Source of the DNA: Candidatus Gastranaerophilales bacterium
GTDB taxonomy: Bacteria > Cyanobacteriota > Vampirovibrionia > Gastranaerophilales > Gastranaerophilaceae
DNA: 64,000 nt
Direction: 5' to 3'
Assembly: GCA_944325865.1 (NCBI GenBank)
Contig: CALVBS010000002.1
Coordinates: forward strand, 124,001 to 188,000
Position 1 is the first letter of the stretch, and each line of letters opens with the position of its first letter. The position numbers and the translations under genes are program-made. Positions 8,126 to 16,439 of the stretch are shown piece after piece. The notes below the pieces were generated by a model. It worked only from the letters and a program-made list of their open reading frames with translations. It had not been told where the DNA came from and ran no database searches.

Positions 8126-9196
8126 ATGACTAATTTATCAGAACTATTTGATATAGGCAGAAATCTTTATGCAATGCCTTCTTACCTGTCAAATTCAGGA
8201 AAAGCTTTAGTACCTTTAAGATACTTTTTTGAACTTACCTATCGTTGCAACCTTCAATGTCCGTATTGTTACGTTGGAGAAGACAGAAACAAAGAAGAAT
8301 TAACAACGGAAGAATGGTTCAGCATAATTGACCAGATTCCGTTTTACTCTTTTGTAACCCTTGTAGGGGGGGAACCTCTGGTAAGAAAAGATTTTACAGA
8401 TATTCTGATGAAAACCGCTAAAAAAACAATGGGAAAGCTCAATGTCGTCTCAAATGGGATATTAATCAATGATGAAATTATTGATGCATTTATTAAAAGT
8501 AAAATGATGCTTTTGTCAGTATCGCTGGACGGTTACGGGGAAAATCACGACAAAAACCGTGCCAGAGCCGGTATCTGGGATAAAATTATGAATAATTTCG
8601 AAAGAATGAATGCCCGTAATAAACGCCCTATGATTGATATTAAAACCATTGTTCTTGAAAATAACCTTGATGACCTCGTAAAACTTTATAAAATGTGTGA
8701 TGAAATGAAGTTTAACTTCTTATCCATATCTTTTTTGCGAAATAATAATTTAAAACAAAATTCTGTTTTATTCGACAGTTTTGTTCCGGAATTTAATGCG
8801 AATTATCCGATAGAAAAATATTTTGATATGGAACATTTCAAAGAGGTTTATAAAGAACTGGAAAGTCTAAATAAAAAGTCAAAAGTCCAAATTAGATTCT
8901 CTCCAAAATTTGAATATGCAAAAAATCCGCTTGCAAAAATTGAAGAATTTTTTAATACTCCAAGTGACAAACCTGTCTCTGAAATATATAAACCTTGTAT
9001 TTATCCGTATTCAAATATGATGATTACACCTGCAGGAGACGTATATCCGTGTCTTTCTCAAAAAATAGGCAACGTAAAAGAGATGAGCATCAAAGAAGCC
9101 TTCAACCTTCCGCATTACAGATGTTTTCGAAAAAATCTTAAAGCCGCAAAAGTATTCGGAGCTTGCCAGATGTGCTGTGAATTGTGTGTTAAGTAA
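8126..9196 (+). CDS. Radical SAM protein with C-terminal SPASM-like cluster region
   Basis: A 356-residue radical SAM enzyme. The [4Fe-4S]-binding motif is CNLQCPYC (Cys41, Cys45, Cys48) after a short N-terminal extension. VGGEPL (about residue 77) matches the SAM-contacting GGE motif. The last 70 residues hold further cysteines (KPCIYPY, YPCLSQ, CFRKN, ACQMCCELC), which suits one or two auxiliary iron-sulfur clusters of SPASM/twitch type. Such proteins usually modify peptides or proteins or act as anaerobic sulfatase-type maturases. No precursor peptide or partner is encoded next to it (zupT upstream, trpS convergent downstream), so the substrate is unknown. A leading GGAGGG ribosome-binding site is present. 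Confidence 0.85.
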   Translation: MTNLSELFDIGRNLYAMPSYLSNSGKALVPLRYFFELTYRCNLQCPYCYVGEDRNKEELTTEEWFSIIDQIPFYSFVTLVGGEPLVRKDFTDILMKTAKKTMGKLNVVSNGILINDEIIDAFIKSKMMLLSVSLDGYGENHDKNRARAGIWDKIMNNFERMNARNKRPMIDIKTIVLENNLDDLVKLYKMCDEMKFNFLSISFLRNNNLKQNSVLFDSFVPEFNANYPIEKYFDMEHFKEVYKELESLNKKSKVQIRFSPKFEYAKNPLAKIEEFFNTPSDKPVSEIYKPCIYPYSNMMITPAGDVYPCLSQKIGNVKEMSIKEAFNLPHYRCFRKNLKAAKVFGACQMCCELCVK

Positions 9197-9315
9197 AACT
9201 TATCTTTTAAAGGATTTCAAAGCCCTATATTGCCCGTCAATGGTTATCTATACAGTTTGGATTGAAGTATGCCACAAGCCGGCTTAACAATACAATTTCA
9301 ATTTTTATATTTTGA

Positions 9316-10317
9316 TTAATACATTTTAACAAGTCTTCTGACTTCTGTTAGAATTTTTTGGGCCTCTATGCGTGCCTTTTTTGAACCTTCATTCAAAATA
9401 TCCTTAACTTCATCAATATGATTTTCGTAATATCTTCGTTTCTCTCTGATTGGTGCAAATTTTTCGTTAATCAATGCACCAAGCTGACGTTTACAGTCGG
9501 CACATCCTCTTTCACCCTTTTCGCATTCAAAACGGACTTTTTCAATCTGCTCTTTTGTTCCGAAAATTTCCCAGTATTTAAATGCAACTTCACATTCATC
9601 AGGATGTCCCAAATCTGTTTTTCTCAACCTGCTTCTGTCTGTAATTGCAGTCATAATCTTCTTTGCAGTTACTTCTTCCGTATCTGAAATTTTTATATCA
9701 TTCTGGAAAGACTTACCCATTTTGTTTCCGTCCAAACCGCAAATCAAAGAACAGTGATTCAACAGAGGTTTAGGCTCATTAAAAAATTCTTCTTTATAAA
9801 TATGATTAAAACGTCTTGCAATATCACGTGTAATCTCAATATGAGCAACCTGATCAATCCCGACCGGAACATGTGTTGCATTCATCATCATGATATCAGC
9901 ACTCATCAAAACAGGATAACCGAGCAGACCGTAACTCATTTGAGAATCCTGACCGTCTTTTGTACGCAGAATCTTAACCATATCTTTAAGACATGGATCA
10001 CGCTCAACCCAATTTTGCGGAGTAATCATACCGAGATAAACATTTAATTCAGCAATTTCCGGCACCATAGACTGAACATAAACTGTTGAAATTTCAGGAT
10101 CAATGCCTGATGCCAGCCAGTCTATTGCAACATCAATAACATCATCTCTTAAACTTTCAGTCTTATCATATTTTGTCGTAAGAGCGTGCCAATCTGCAAC
10201 AAAGAAAAAGCTGTCATATTTATGCTGTAATTCAACCCAATTTTGAATTACTCCGAGATAATGTCCCAGATGCAATTTACCCGTTGGTCTCATTCCCGAA
10301 ACTATTCTTTCTTTCAT
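9316..10317 (-). CDS. trpS: Tryptophanyl-tRNA synthetase
   Basis: Class I aminoacyl-tRNA synthetase that charges tRNA-Trp. The 333 residues match the bacterial family. The ATP-binding HIGH motif appears as HLGH (residues 16-19) in SGMRPTGKLHLGHYLG. The KMSKS motif appears as KMGKS (about 197-201) in GLDGNKMGKSFQND. A four-cysteine segment, CEKGERGCADCKRQLG near residue 270, is a feature of the C-terminal part. I use the ATG at 10317: AAAGGA lies 10 bases upstream, whereas the in-frame GTG at 10326 is only one base from it. The gene is divergent from the envelope protein gene at 10408, with 90 bases between. Confidence 0.97.
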   Translation of the reverse strand: MKERIVSGMRPTGKLHLGHYLGVIQNWVELQHKYDSFFFVADWHALTTKYDKTESLRDDVIDVAIDWLASGIDPEISTVYVQSMVPEIAELNVYLGMITPQNWVERDPCLKDMVKILRTKDGQDSQMSYGLLGYPVLMSADIMMMNATHVPVGIDQVAHIEITRDIARRFNHIYKEEFFNEPKPLLNHCSLICGLDGNKMGKSFQNDIKISDTEEVTAKKIMTAITDRSRLRKTDLGHPDECEVAFKYWEIFGTKEQIEKVRFECEKGERGCADCKRQLGALINEKFAPIREKRRYYENHIDEVKDILNEGSKKARIEAQKILTEVRRLVKMY

Positions 10318-10372
10318 AATTGTCACGTCCTTTCTTACAACTAAAAATTATACACAAAACATAAAGTTTTTG

Positions 10373-10400
10373 TTGAATAATCAAAAAAAAATGTTATAAT
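10373..10400 (+). promoter_or_regulatory. Promoter of the 10408 gene, leaderless arrangement
   Basis: TTGAAT (10373-10378) and TATAAT (10395-10400) are separated by 16 bases. The ATG at 10408 begins 7 bases after the -10 box, where transcription would start. No Shine-Dalgarno sequence precedes the ATG. Confidence 0.7.
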
Positions 10401-10407
10401 AAAACTT

Positions 10408-11010
10408 ATGAAAAAATGGTTGGTAATTTTAGCAGTATTAATGTTCGGAACGGGTTTAACCTGTATAGCCGAAGAGACCCCCGTGATGGAGGATGTCCAG
10501 CTTGAAACACGTGGATATGATTTAGTAGAAGTTCCTGCAGGGACCTTCATACCTGTCTCCAGTTCACAGGAAATTTCAACAGAATACTGTCCCGAAGGGT
10601 TCAAAGTAAGATTCACATCTACAAACGATCTTTACATGTATGAAACAAATATAATTCCGCAAAATACAACATTTTACGGATTTATTGAAAAACTCAACGA
10701 ACCTGTTATCGGTACAAACGCAGCTATGACAATTAAAATTACTAAAATGATTCTTCCGGACGGTTATGAAGTTCCGATAAGAGGATATATTTATACATCA
10801 AACAATAATATTATCGGCGGTGGAATTTCTGAACCTGCCGAATGGAGGAAAATGCCGCATTACCAAAGAGATATCGGGAATAATATCACCCTTCAGATTC
10901 GCCCTGGCAGAGCAAGAAAAATGGGAAAACATACAAAAATTCCTGCAGGAGAGGATGAACTTATTATCCTGACTGACTCTGCGTGGATTACACATACCGT
11001 AACAAATTGA
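10408..11010 (+). CDS. Exported beta-rich envelope protein, unknown function
   Basis: I do not recognise a named family. The 200 residues start with a signal peptide (MKKWLVILAVLMFGTGLTCIA, cleavage near residue 21), so the protein is periplasmic. The mature part has VPAGTFIPV (about 42-50), then a segment ending in IPQNTTFYGFIEKL, then MTIKITKMILPDGYEVPIRGY, and finally IPAGEDELIILT. This series of PAG turns and beta strands resembles the C-terminal barrel of TrbI/VirB10-type proteins and recurs in the next gene. The two are probably distant paralogues; that is inference from the pattern. The promoter is leaderless. The gene precedes the lipoprotein gene and the TonB system and may share their role at the envelope. 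Confidence 0.6.
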   Translation: MKKWLVILAVLMFGTGLTCIAEETPVMEDVQLETRGYDLVEVPAGTFIPVSSSQEISTEYCPEGFKVRFTSTNDLYMYETNIIPQNTTFYGFIEKLNEPVIGTNAAMTIKITKMILPDGYEVPIRGYIYTSNNNIIGGGISEPAEWRKMPHYQRDIGNNITLQIRPGRARKMGKHTKIPAGEDELIILTDSAWITHTVTN

Positions 11011-11034
11011 CAAATTAAATTATAAAAATATAAT
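11007..11034 (+). promoter_or_regulatory. Consensus promoter before the 11077 lipoprotein gene
   Basis: A perfect TTGACA (11007-11012) overlaps the stop codon of the previous gene. TATAAT (11029-11034) follows at 16-base spacing. A 36-base leader carrying GGAAGG leads to the ATG at 11077. Confidence 0.75.
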
Positions 11035-11076
11035 ATTATAAAATAAGTGTATAGTTTTAGAAAGGAAGGTACGTAT

Positions 11077-11820
11077 ATGAATAAAAAAATCAGCCTTATT
11101 GCGGCAGTAATAGTACTTGCCGGTTGTAGTGCAAATGCAGCAGGCAATTATAATTATACCGAAAATACTATCGCACCTTCATTTCAACCGGGTTATTACA
11201 ACAGCCCGACAGTTTCGGGCAACCAGACTTTAAAAGGCAGTGTTGTTACGGTTCCGGCAGGTCAGGCATTTCCGGCCGTAGCAATGATGCCTATAAGTTC
11301 CGCAACGCTAACACTCGGACAAAACGTAACACTCGCACTCGGCTCTGATTTTTATTACAACAATAAAATGATAGCACCTGCAGGAAGTACTGTTACAGGT
11401 TCTGTTCTTGAAGTTTCAAAAGCAAAACGCGGAAGCATGAACGGGAAATTAACGTTGAGATTTACTCAAATAACAACACCTTACGGAACTCAAATTCCTA
11501 TTTCGGCAGTTATTAAAACCGAAGATAATTCAGGTACGCTCGTAGGCGGAACCAAAATGGATGTAACTAAAGATTATGCAAAAGATCTTACTGTCGGAGC
11601 AGGTGCAGGAGCAGTTTCCGGAGTTGTATTCGGAGCTCTGGCAGGCGGAAATATCGGCCGCGGGGCTGCTCTCGGTACAGCAGTAGGAGCCGGCGGAGGG
11701 CTAGTTAAGTCATTGTGGGACAAAGGGGATGATGTCGAAATTCCGGCAAATTCCGGCATAGAATTGGTTCTTACCCAACCAATTACAGTTAATCCCGCAA
11801 TTTATAACTCAAATTATTAG
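11077..11820 (+). CDS. Lipoprotein with glycine-zipper segment, paralogue-like to the upstream gene
   Basis: A 247-residue probable lipoprotein: MNKKISLIAAVIVLAGC gives a lipobox (LAGC) with Cys17 as the lipidated residue. The ATG at 11077 follows GGAAGG by 7 bases and is preferred over an in-frame GTG at 11047. The mature region has VPAGQAFPAV, IAPAGSTVTGSV, LRFTQITTPYGTQIPISAV and IPANSGIELVLTQPI, the same PAG-turn pattern as the protein at 10408 and similar to TrbI/VirB10-like barrels. A Gly/Ala-rich segment (about residues 180-215) resembles a glycine-zipper membrane-interacting helix. A perfect TTGACA/TATAAT promoter lies upstream. tonB follows after 69 bases, so co-transcription with the TonB system is plausible. 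Function unknown. Confidence 0.65.
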   Translation: MNKKISLIAAVIVLAGCSANAAGNYNYTENTIAPSFQPGYYNSPTVSGNQTLKGSVVTVPAGQAFPAVAMMPISSATLTLGQNVTLALGSDFYYNNKMIAPAGSTVTGSVLEVSKAKRGSMNGKLTLRFTQITTPYGTQIPISAVIKTEDNSGTLVGGTKMDVTKDYAKDLTVGAGAGAVSGVVFGALAGGNIGRGAALGTAVGAGGGLVKSLWDKGDDVEIPANSGIELVLTQPITVNPAIYNSNY

Positions 11821-11889
11821 CCAGCCGTGCAATAATTTTATTTTCAATTTAAAATAAGATTATTGAGAAATCAGATTAGGGAAAAAAGA

Positions 11890-13116
11890 ATGTCAATCTT
11901 AGGAAAATACAATAGTAATTTAATTGAAGATGAGGACTTACAGGAAACTTCAGGCTATAAAACACCTGCAGTCATTCGTGAAGACAAAGATGACTTAACC
12001 CTGAAAAAATCCATTGTAATTTCAACATTACTCCATCCGACGGTAGCCGGAGCAATTTGGCTAATATTAATTATACTTGCACTTCTGGGCATTCATCTCA
12101 GTATATTTGACAAACCGACACCTAAAAAAAATGACATAGAATTTGTTCTTGTTGATAAAGAAGATACTCCTATAAATAAAAATACGCCATATAGAGCTGA
12201 TAGAAACTCACGTGCAGGCGGACACCATGATCCGACAAGAAAAGTTTCAATGCCGTCAGCACCTGCAGCGGCTACACAAAAACCAAAACCGGCTTCACAG
12301 GCATCTACTCCCCAAAAATCTGTGCAGCCACAAAAACCGCAACAGGTAAAACCACAACCGGCAAAAAATCCTGTTCAGCAAATTGCAAAAGAAATTTTCC
12401 AAAAACCTGCACCAAAACCGGCCCAGCAGCCAGCTCCGACTCCGGCAAAACAAGCTGCAAAACCGAACCCTCCAACAGCAAGACCTTCAATAAAACCGCC
12501 TAATACACCAAAACCTGTGTCAAAACCTACATCAGGATTTCAGGTTCCTGTTCCGAAGGCAACTACACCGTCAAACGGCGGGCATTACTCAACAGGTCCT
12601 GTAAGCGGTTCAGGTAAACTCGCAAACGGAGGTTCCTCAGCCGGCGGCAGCAGCAGCTCAGGAAGATATACACCTGCACCGGTTTTGGCTCCTACAGGTT
12701 CTTCAGGCTCAAAACTCGGTAAATCAGCTTCCGGAACCGGCGGAAGTGCCGGCGGCTCAGGAATGGGGAATCCTGGTCCGGGCAATCCTAACGGAAGACC
12801 GGGCATTGACGCTATCAGAGAACCGGATTTCGGACCTTATATGAGAGATTTACAAAGACGTATTAAAATGAACTGGAATCCGCCTAAAGGAAACGAAAGT
12901 AAACGTGTTGTACTCTTATTTAAGATTGCAAAAGACGGAAGACTCCTTTCATGCAGCGTGTTCAAATCGTCAGGTCTGCCGAGTGCAGACAAAGCAGCGA
13001 TAGACGCGGTAAAATTAACAGCACCGTTTAAGCCGCTTCCTGCAGAATTTAAAGGACAAAGCATTGATATTCAGTTTACGTTTGATTACAACGTATTCGG
13101 AGCATCAGGATACTAA
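11890..13116 (+). CDS. tonB: TonB-family energy transducer
   Basis: A 408-residue TonB-like protein linking the inner-membrane proton motor to outer-membrane or cell-surface partners. Residues 1-55 are cytoplasmic; one transmembrane helix lies at about 56-82 (VAGAIWLILIILALLGIHL). A Pro/Lys/Ala/Gln-rich then Gly/Ser-rich spacer covers about 110-300. The C-terminal domain (about 315-400) holds the pattern YMRDLQRRIKMNWNPP, VVLLFKIAKDGRL, VFKSSGLPSADKAAIDAV and the final ITF-like strand IQFTFDYNV. I choose ATG 11890, which follows AGGGA by about 8 bases; an in-frame TTG at 11863 is weaker. The long cytoplasmic leader before the helix is unusual. exbB follows after 41 bases and two exbD genes complete the unit. 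Confidence 0.88.
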   Translation: MSILGKYNSNLIEDEDLQETSGYKTPAVIREDKDDLTLKKSIVISTLLHPTVAGAIWLILIILALLGIHLSIFDKPTPKKNDIEFVLVDKEDTPINKNTPYRADRNSRAGGHHDPTRKVSMPSAPAAATQKPKPASQASTPQKSVQPQKPQQVKPQPAKNPVQQIAKEIFQKPAPKPAQQPAPTPAKQAAKPNPPTARPSIKPPNTPKPVSKPTSGFQVPVPKATTPSNGGHYSTGPVSGSGKLANGGSSAGGSSSSGRYTPAPVLAPTGSSGSKLGKSASGTGGSAGGSGMGNPGPGNPNGRPGIDAIREPDFGPYMRDLQRRIKMNWNPPKGNESKRVVLLFKIAKDGRLLSCSVFKSSGLPSADKAAIDAVKLTAPFKPLPAEFKGQSIDIQFTFDYNVFGASGY

Positions 13117-13157
13117 AATAAAAACTAAGTAATTACAAAATAAAGAGGATTAAAATT

Positions 13158-13811
13158 ATGGAACTTTTATTACACTCAATTCAGTTAGACTGGCCGGTAT
13201 TATTACCGATTCTGGTATGTTCAATTCTCGTTGTTGCAGTTGTACTCAACAGATTCTCTTTTTATAAAAGAAATAAAAGAGACGTTGTGTTGCTAATCCC
13301 GAGATTACAAAAAGAATTGGCAAAAAGTGACCTTAAGGGAGCTCAAAATCTTGCCGTACAATGCGGCGGAGTTATCGGCGAAGTTACGGAAGAGGCCGTC
13401 AGAATTTTCTCGGAACAGAGAAACGGATTTTCTCGTTCTTTTGATATTGCTGCAGCTCTTGCAACCAGAAAATTGGAAAGTCATTTGACAATCCTTGGTA
13501 CAATCGGTGGTGTTGCTCCGTTCTTAGGGTTGTTTGGAACTGTTGTCCGTATTCTTTATACATTTCAGGATCTGGCTCAACAGGGTAATCAATCAGCCGC
13601 AGTTGCAATGGGAATCGGTTCTGCGTTAATCGCAACGGCTTTCGGTCTTGGTGTTGCGATTGTTGCGGTTGTATTTTATAACTCTTTCCAATCAATCGTA
13701 AAACGTTACGAAGATGATTTTCAGTTAATCAAGTTACTGTTCCTGAGTTTTGTTGATTCTGAAGGTACTGTTTCAAATCAATCAACACAAAACAGTAATG
13801 TTTCAATGTAA
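13158..13811 (+). CDS. exbB: ExbB/TolQ proton channel subunit
   Basis: Inner-membrane MotA/TolQ/ExbB-type subunit that forms the pentameric proton channel powering TonB. The 217 residues have three hydrophobic segments: about 14-33, about 110-135 (ILGTIGGVAPFLGLFGTVVRI) and about 150-178 (AVAMGIGSALIATAFGLGVAIVAVVFYN). The GxxAPFLGLFGTVxG-like turn and the conserved Thr in IATAFGLG are family hallmarks. An AGAGGA site precedes the ATG. Spacing to exbD is 18 bases. Whether this pair works with TonB or in a Tol-like envelope system cannot be settled from the window; the TonB-like gene immediately upstream favours ExbB. Confidence 0.92.
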   Translation: MELLLHSIQLDWPVLLPILVCSILVVAVVLNRFSFYKRNKRDVVLLIPRLQKELAKSDLKGAQNLAVQCGGVIGEVTEEAVRIFSEQRNGFSRSFDIAAALATRKLESHLTILGTIGGVAPFLGLFGTVVRILYTFQDLAQQGNQSAAVAMGIGSALIATAFGLGVAIVAVVFYNSFQSIVKRYEDDFQLIKLLFLSFVDSEGTVSNQSTQNSNVSM

Positions 13812-13829
13812 AAATAAGGATTAGACAAA

Positions 13830-14288
13830 ATGGCAATAGGTTCTTCCAACAAAAAAGCAAAAATGTTCACGGAAATAAATATCACACCTTTAACAGATAT
13901 TTTCCTTGTACTGCTTATTATCATGATGGTAGTTGCACCTTCATTCCAGTCAATGGATAATGCAATTACGGTTCCTGAAATAAACAGCGGGGTAGCAATA
14001 GAAGAAAAAAATGCAACTGTTTCCATTACAAAAGAAGGCTTGATGTATATTAATGGCCGTGAAATTCCCGCAGAAACTTTGACCGATGAACTTATTGCCC
14101 TCAAACCGACTCTGGAAAAACCGGAAGTCGTTGTAAAAGCTGATGAGAAAGTAAAAAGTTCCGAAATAATGAAAGTGATGAATGCGGCTCAGGATGCCGA
14201 ATACAAAAAACTTATTGTTGCAGGCGAGCCGCTTACAAAAAAAGAACAACGTGATTTAGAAAAACAAAATGATAATCAGGGAGCATAA
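13830..14288 (+). CDS. exbD: ExbD/TolR biopolymer transport protein, first copy
   Basis: A 152-residue single-pass inner-membrane protein. The signature FTEINITPLTDIFLVLLIIMM contains the proton-relay Asp23 just inside the transmembrane helix. Residues about 45-140 form the periplasmic domain, with the usual ITKEGLMYINGREI and VVVKADEKVKSSEIMKVMNAAQDA elements. The highly charged tail (KKEQRDLEKQNDNQ) is absent from the second copy. It lies 18 bases after exbB and 2 bases before the second exbD. Two ExbD paralogues are known in some TonB systems and may form a heterodimer; that is inferred here. Confidence 0.92.
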   Translation: MAIGSSNKKAKMFTEINITPLTDIFLVLLIIMMVVAPSFQSMDNAITVPEINSGVAIEEKNATVSITKEGLMYINGREIPAETLTDELIALKPTLEKPEVVVKADEKVKSSEIMKVMNAAQDAEYKKLIVAGEPLTKKEQRDLEKQNDNQGA

Positions 14289-14290
14289 CA

Positions 14291-14680
14291 ATGGTACGCG
14301 AACGTGATACTTTTAATGAAATAAACATAACACCGCTGACAGATATTTTTCTGGTACTGTTAATTATCATGATGGTAATTGCACCGCTTCTTGATCAACA
14401 GGGATTAAATCTGACAGTTCCGGAAAATGTGGCCGAAGAACAGGTAAATAAAGATACCAAAATTTTAACAGTAAATGTATCTGCCGATAACAGATATTTC
14501 ATTGACGGTTCTGAAGTTTCAGCAGCAGAACTTGAAAATTCATTAAAATCACAGGTTTCAAATTACCCTGACGGAATGATGATTGCAACAGACGGAGATG
14601 CAACCCATGGTGCAATCGTTAAACTTATGGATTCTGCAAGAAACTCAGGATTTAAGAGCATTTCTGTTTCAGAAATGTAA
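14291..14680 (+). CDS. exbD: ExbD/TolR biopolymer transport protein, second copy
   Basis: A 129-residue paralogue of the preceding gene. EINITPLTDIFLVLLIIMMVIAP carries Asp18 in the transmembrane helix; this stretch is nearly identical to the first copy, while the periplasmic domains are divergent (VNVSADNRYFIDGSEVSAAEL, MIATDGDATHGAIVKLMDSA). Start and preceding stop are 2 bases apart, so translation is coupled. It is the last gene of the tonB-exbB-exbD-exbD unit. The next gene is convergent and begins 6 bases beyond the stop, with no terminator hairpin visible. Confidence 0.92.
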   Translation: MVRERDTFNEINITPLTDIFLVLLIIMMVIAPLLDQQGLNLTVPENVAEEQVNKDTKILTVNVSADNRYFIDGSEVSAAELENSLKSQVSNYPDGMMIATDGDATHGAIVKLMDSARNSGFKSISVSEM

Positions 14681-14686
14681 ATAGCC

Positions 14687-16354
14687 TTATAAATCCATAC
14701 CATAAGGATTCATTCTTATTGGCTGTCCGGGTTTCCAATTCTTTGTAATATAATCGTATGCTTTATCCATATGTCTTTCAAACATTTTTGACAGTTTTGG
14801 ATTATAAATTTCAAGACAGCTCGTTCTTAAAATTCCAAAAACAGCCTGCACATCATTTGCATCAAGAATTTTGAACGCATTTTCTTCAAAAGGCAAATCC
14901 GGATGCTCAAATAATGATTCTTTTATTATTCTCTGAATAGCTCTGCATGTAGCTGCAGTTTCCTTATCAAATTTTGACAAATCCATTTTAGAAATTTCTC
15001 TGTTTATATTCAAAAGTGCAAGAAAATATGAATTAGCCATCATAGTACTTCCGCCTGGGGTACTGTCAACAAAAGCTCTTGTATATTTATCAAGCAACGA
15101 ATTTTTATAATTTTTTTCGCCTCCGTTAGGATCAAATTTACCTATAAAATCTTCTTCTTTAAGATTTATCCCCTGTTCTTCTGCCCATTTAACCATTCTT
15201 TTTATAAAGTTCTGCGGAGCCAGCCGAACATCATAAACAATAGTTTGTTCTTCTTTTACCTTTTTCCAGGCATATGTCATATTTTTTGAAAAAGATTTTC
15301 TTGCCCAGTCATGAGATGCCCAGAATTTTTTCATTACAGAACTTTCTTCTTTAGTTAAGGCAAGAGGCGTTTCAAGTTTTGATGTATCAAAAGTTTTTAC
15401 ACCTTGCTTTTTCATAAAAGCTGACATGGCAGCCTTAATTTTATCGGCCCCGAATACATACCAAGCTTTTGTGGTCACACGGCTTAGCAGTTTTGCCCTG
15501 TCAGGGTTTTCTTCATAAAATTTACGCTGACGCTCTGAAAGATTATACACTGCTTCAGGATTCTGCTCGTAATATTTTTGTAATCCTTCTGAAATATGTT
15601 TTTTATGCTCGGCAGAAAGCGGTCCTCTTTTTATGTAAACAGGTTCTCCTGAAGCTTCCTGTGCCTTTCTGTCAAGAGCCGCCAATCGTTTTGCTGTCAT
15701 TTCTTTTGTGAGACGTTCGTTATATTCAGGATCGGAAAGCTTTAATAACTGTCCGTAGGTTCTGTCAACTGTAGGGATATTCAATTTATTTAATGTATGG
15801 CTTAAGTTTTTCCCGTCAGAATATCTGCGTAAATCGTTTATAGAAAACCCTTCACCCCAGTATAATTTTAAAAGCTGAAGCGATAAATCTTCATCATTGT
15901 CAAAGTATTCAAGCTTACCTTTTTGGAAATCATCAATAAAACTACCTTCATGAACCTTTACATTTTCTGCCGGAATAACATCTTTAAATTCCGGAAATTT
16001 TTTCTTTGCTTCATCAAGTGTAAAACAGTCTTTTAAGCTTTCATAAAACTTTTTATGAACACTGATTAATGTTTCTTTTGTTTTGTTACCCTCTTCAAGA
16101 ATAATCCCCGCCCATTCTCGGATTTGCGGCGGGTAAACATCTGATTTTTTTGAAGCAAGCTTATCTAAATGTTTTATTGTCTCAGCCAGATTAAGACTAT
16201 AGCCTCCTGTAAAACTCAAAATTTGAGCGGCAGAAGGTACCGGAAGTTTAGCTTTTTCATCAGCAGATGTAATTTGCTGATTATCTATTTTATTTCTCAT
16301 CTTCAATTTATTTTGTGAGTTTACATGGGTAAATTTAACTTTTTCAACTTGCAT
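14687..16354 (-). CDS. Uncharacterised protein with a NUMOD3-like basic helical segment
   Basis: I do not recognise this 555-residue protein. It has no signal peptide or membrane helix, so it is probably cytoplasmic. Residues about 241-296 (beginning IKRGPLSAEHKKHISEGLQ, then two related YEQNP/YEENP elements) resemble the NUMOD3 helices found beside homing-type nucleases, and the central part is rich in Lys and aromatic residues. The C-terminal third has a Gly-rich TPGGSTMMANSYF segment followed by helices. The Gln-rich N-terminal 35 residues look unstructured. The gene is convergent with exbD and faces no obvious partner. A DNA-binding role is only suggested by the NUMOD3-like stretch. An AAGGAA site lies 10 bases before the ATG. 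Confidence 0.55.
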   Translation of the reverse strand: MQVEKVKFTHVNSQNKLKMRNKIDNQQITSADEKAKLPVPSAAQILSFTGGYSLNLAETIKHLDKLASKKSDVYPPQIREWAGIILEEGNKTKETLISVHKKFYESLKDCFTLDEAKKKFPEFKDVIPAENVKVHEGSFIDDFQKGKLEYFDNDEDLSLQLLKLYWGEGFSINDLRRYSDGKNLSHTLNKLNIPTVDRTYGQLLKLSDPEYNERLTKEMTAKRLAALDRKAQEASGEPVYIKRGPLSAEHKKHISEGLQKYYEQNPEAVYNLSERQRKFYEENPDRAKLLSRVTTKAWYVFGADKIKAAMSAFMKKQGVKTFDTSKLETPLALTKEESSVMKKFWASHDWARKSFSKNMTYAWKKVKEEQTIVYDVRLAPQNFIKRMVKWAEEQGINLKEEDFIGKFDPNGGEKNYKNSLLDKYTRAFVDSTPGGSTMMANSYFLALLNINREISKMDLSKFDKETAATCRAIQRIIKESLFEHPDLPFEENAFKILDANDVQAVFGILRTSCLEIYNPKLSKMFERHMDKAYDYITKNWKPGQPIRMNPYGMDL

Positions 16355-16439
16355 AACTTTATTATTCCTTACTGTTTACAAAAAAAGTAAAACCCATAAA
16401 TATAATAAATTGCCATAAATTCAAAAACACTTTACAAAA

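Noticed and set aside
9276-9285. AAGCCGGCTT palindrome between the radical SAM gene and trpS
   Set aside because: Ten bases, no T-run and no flanking pairing, so it is not a convincing terminator or operator.
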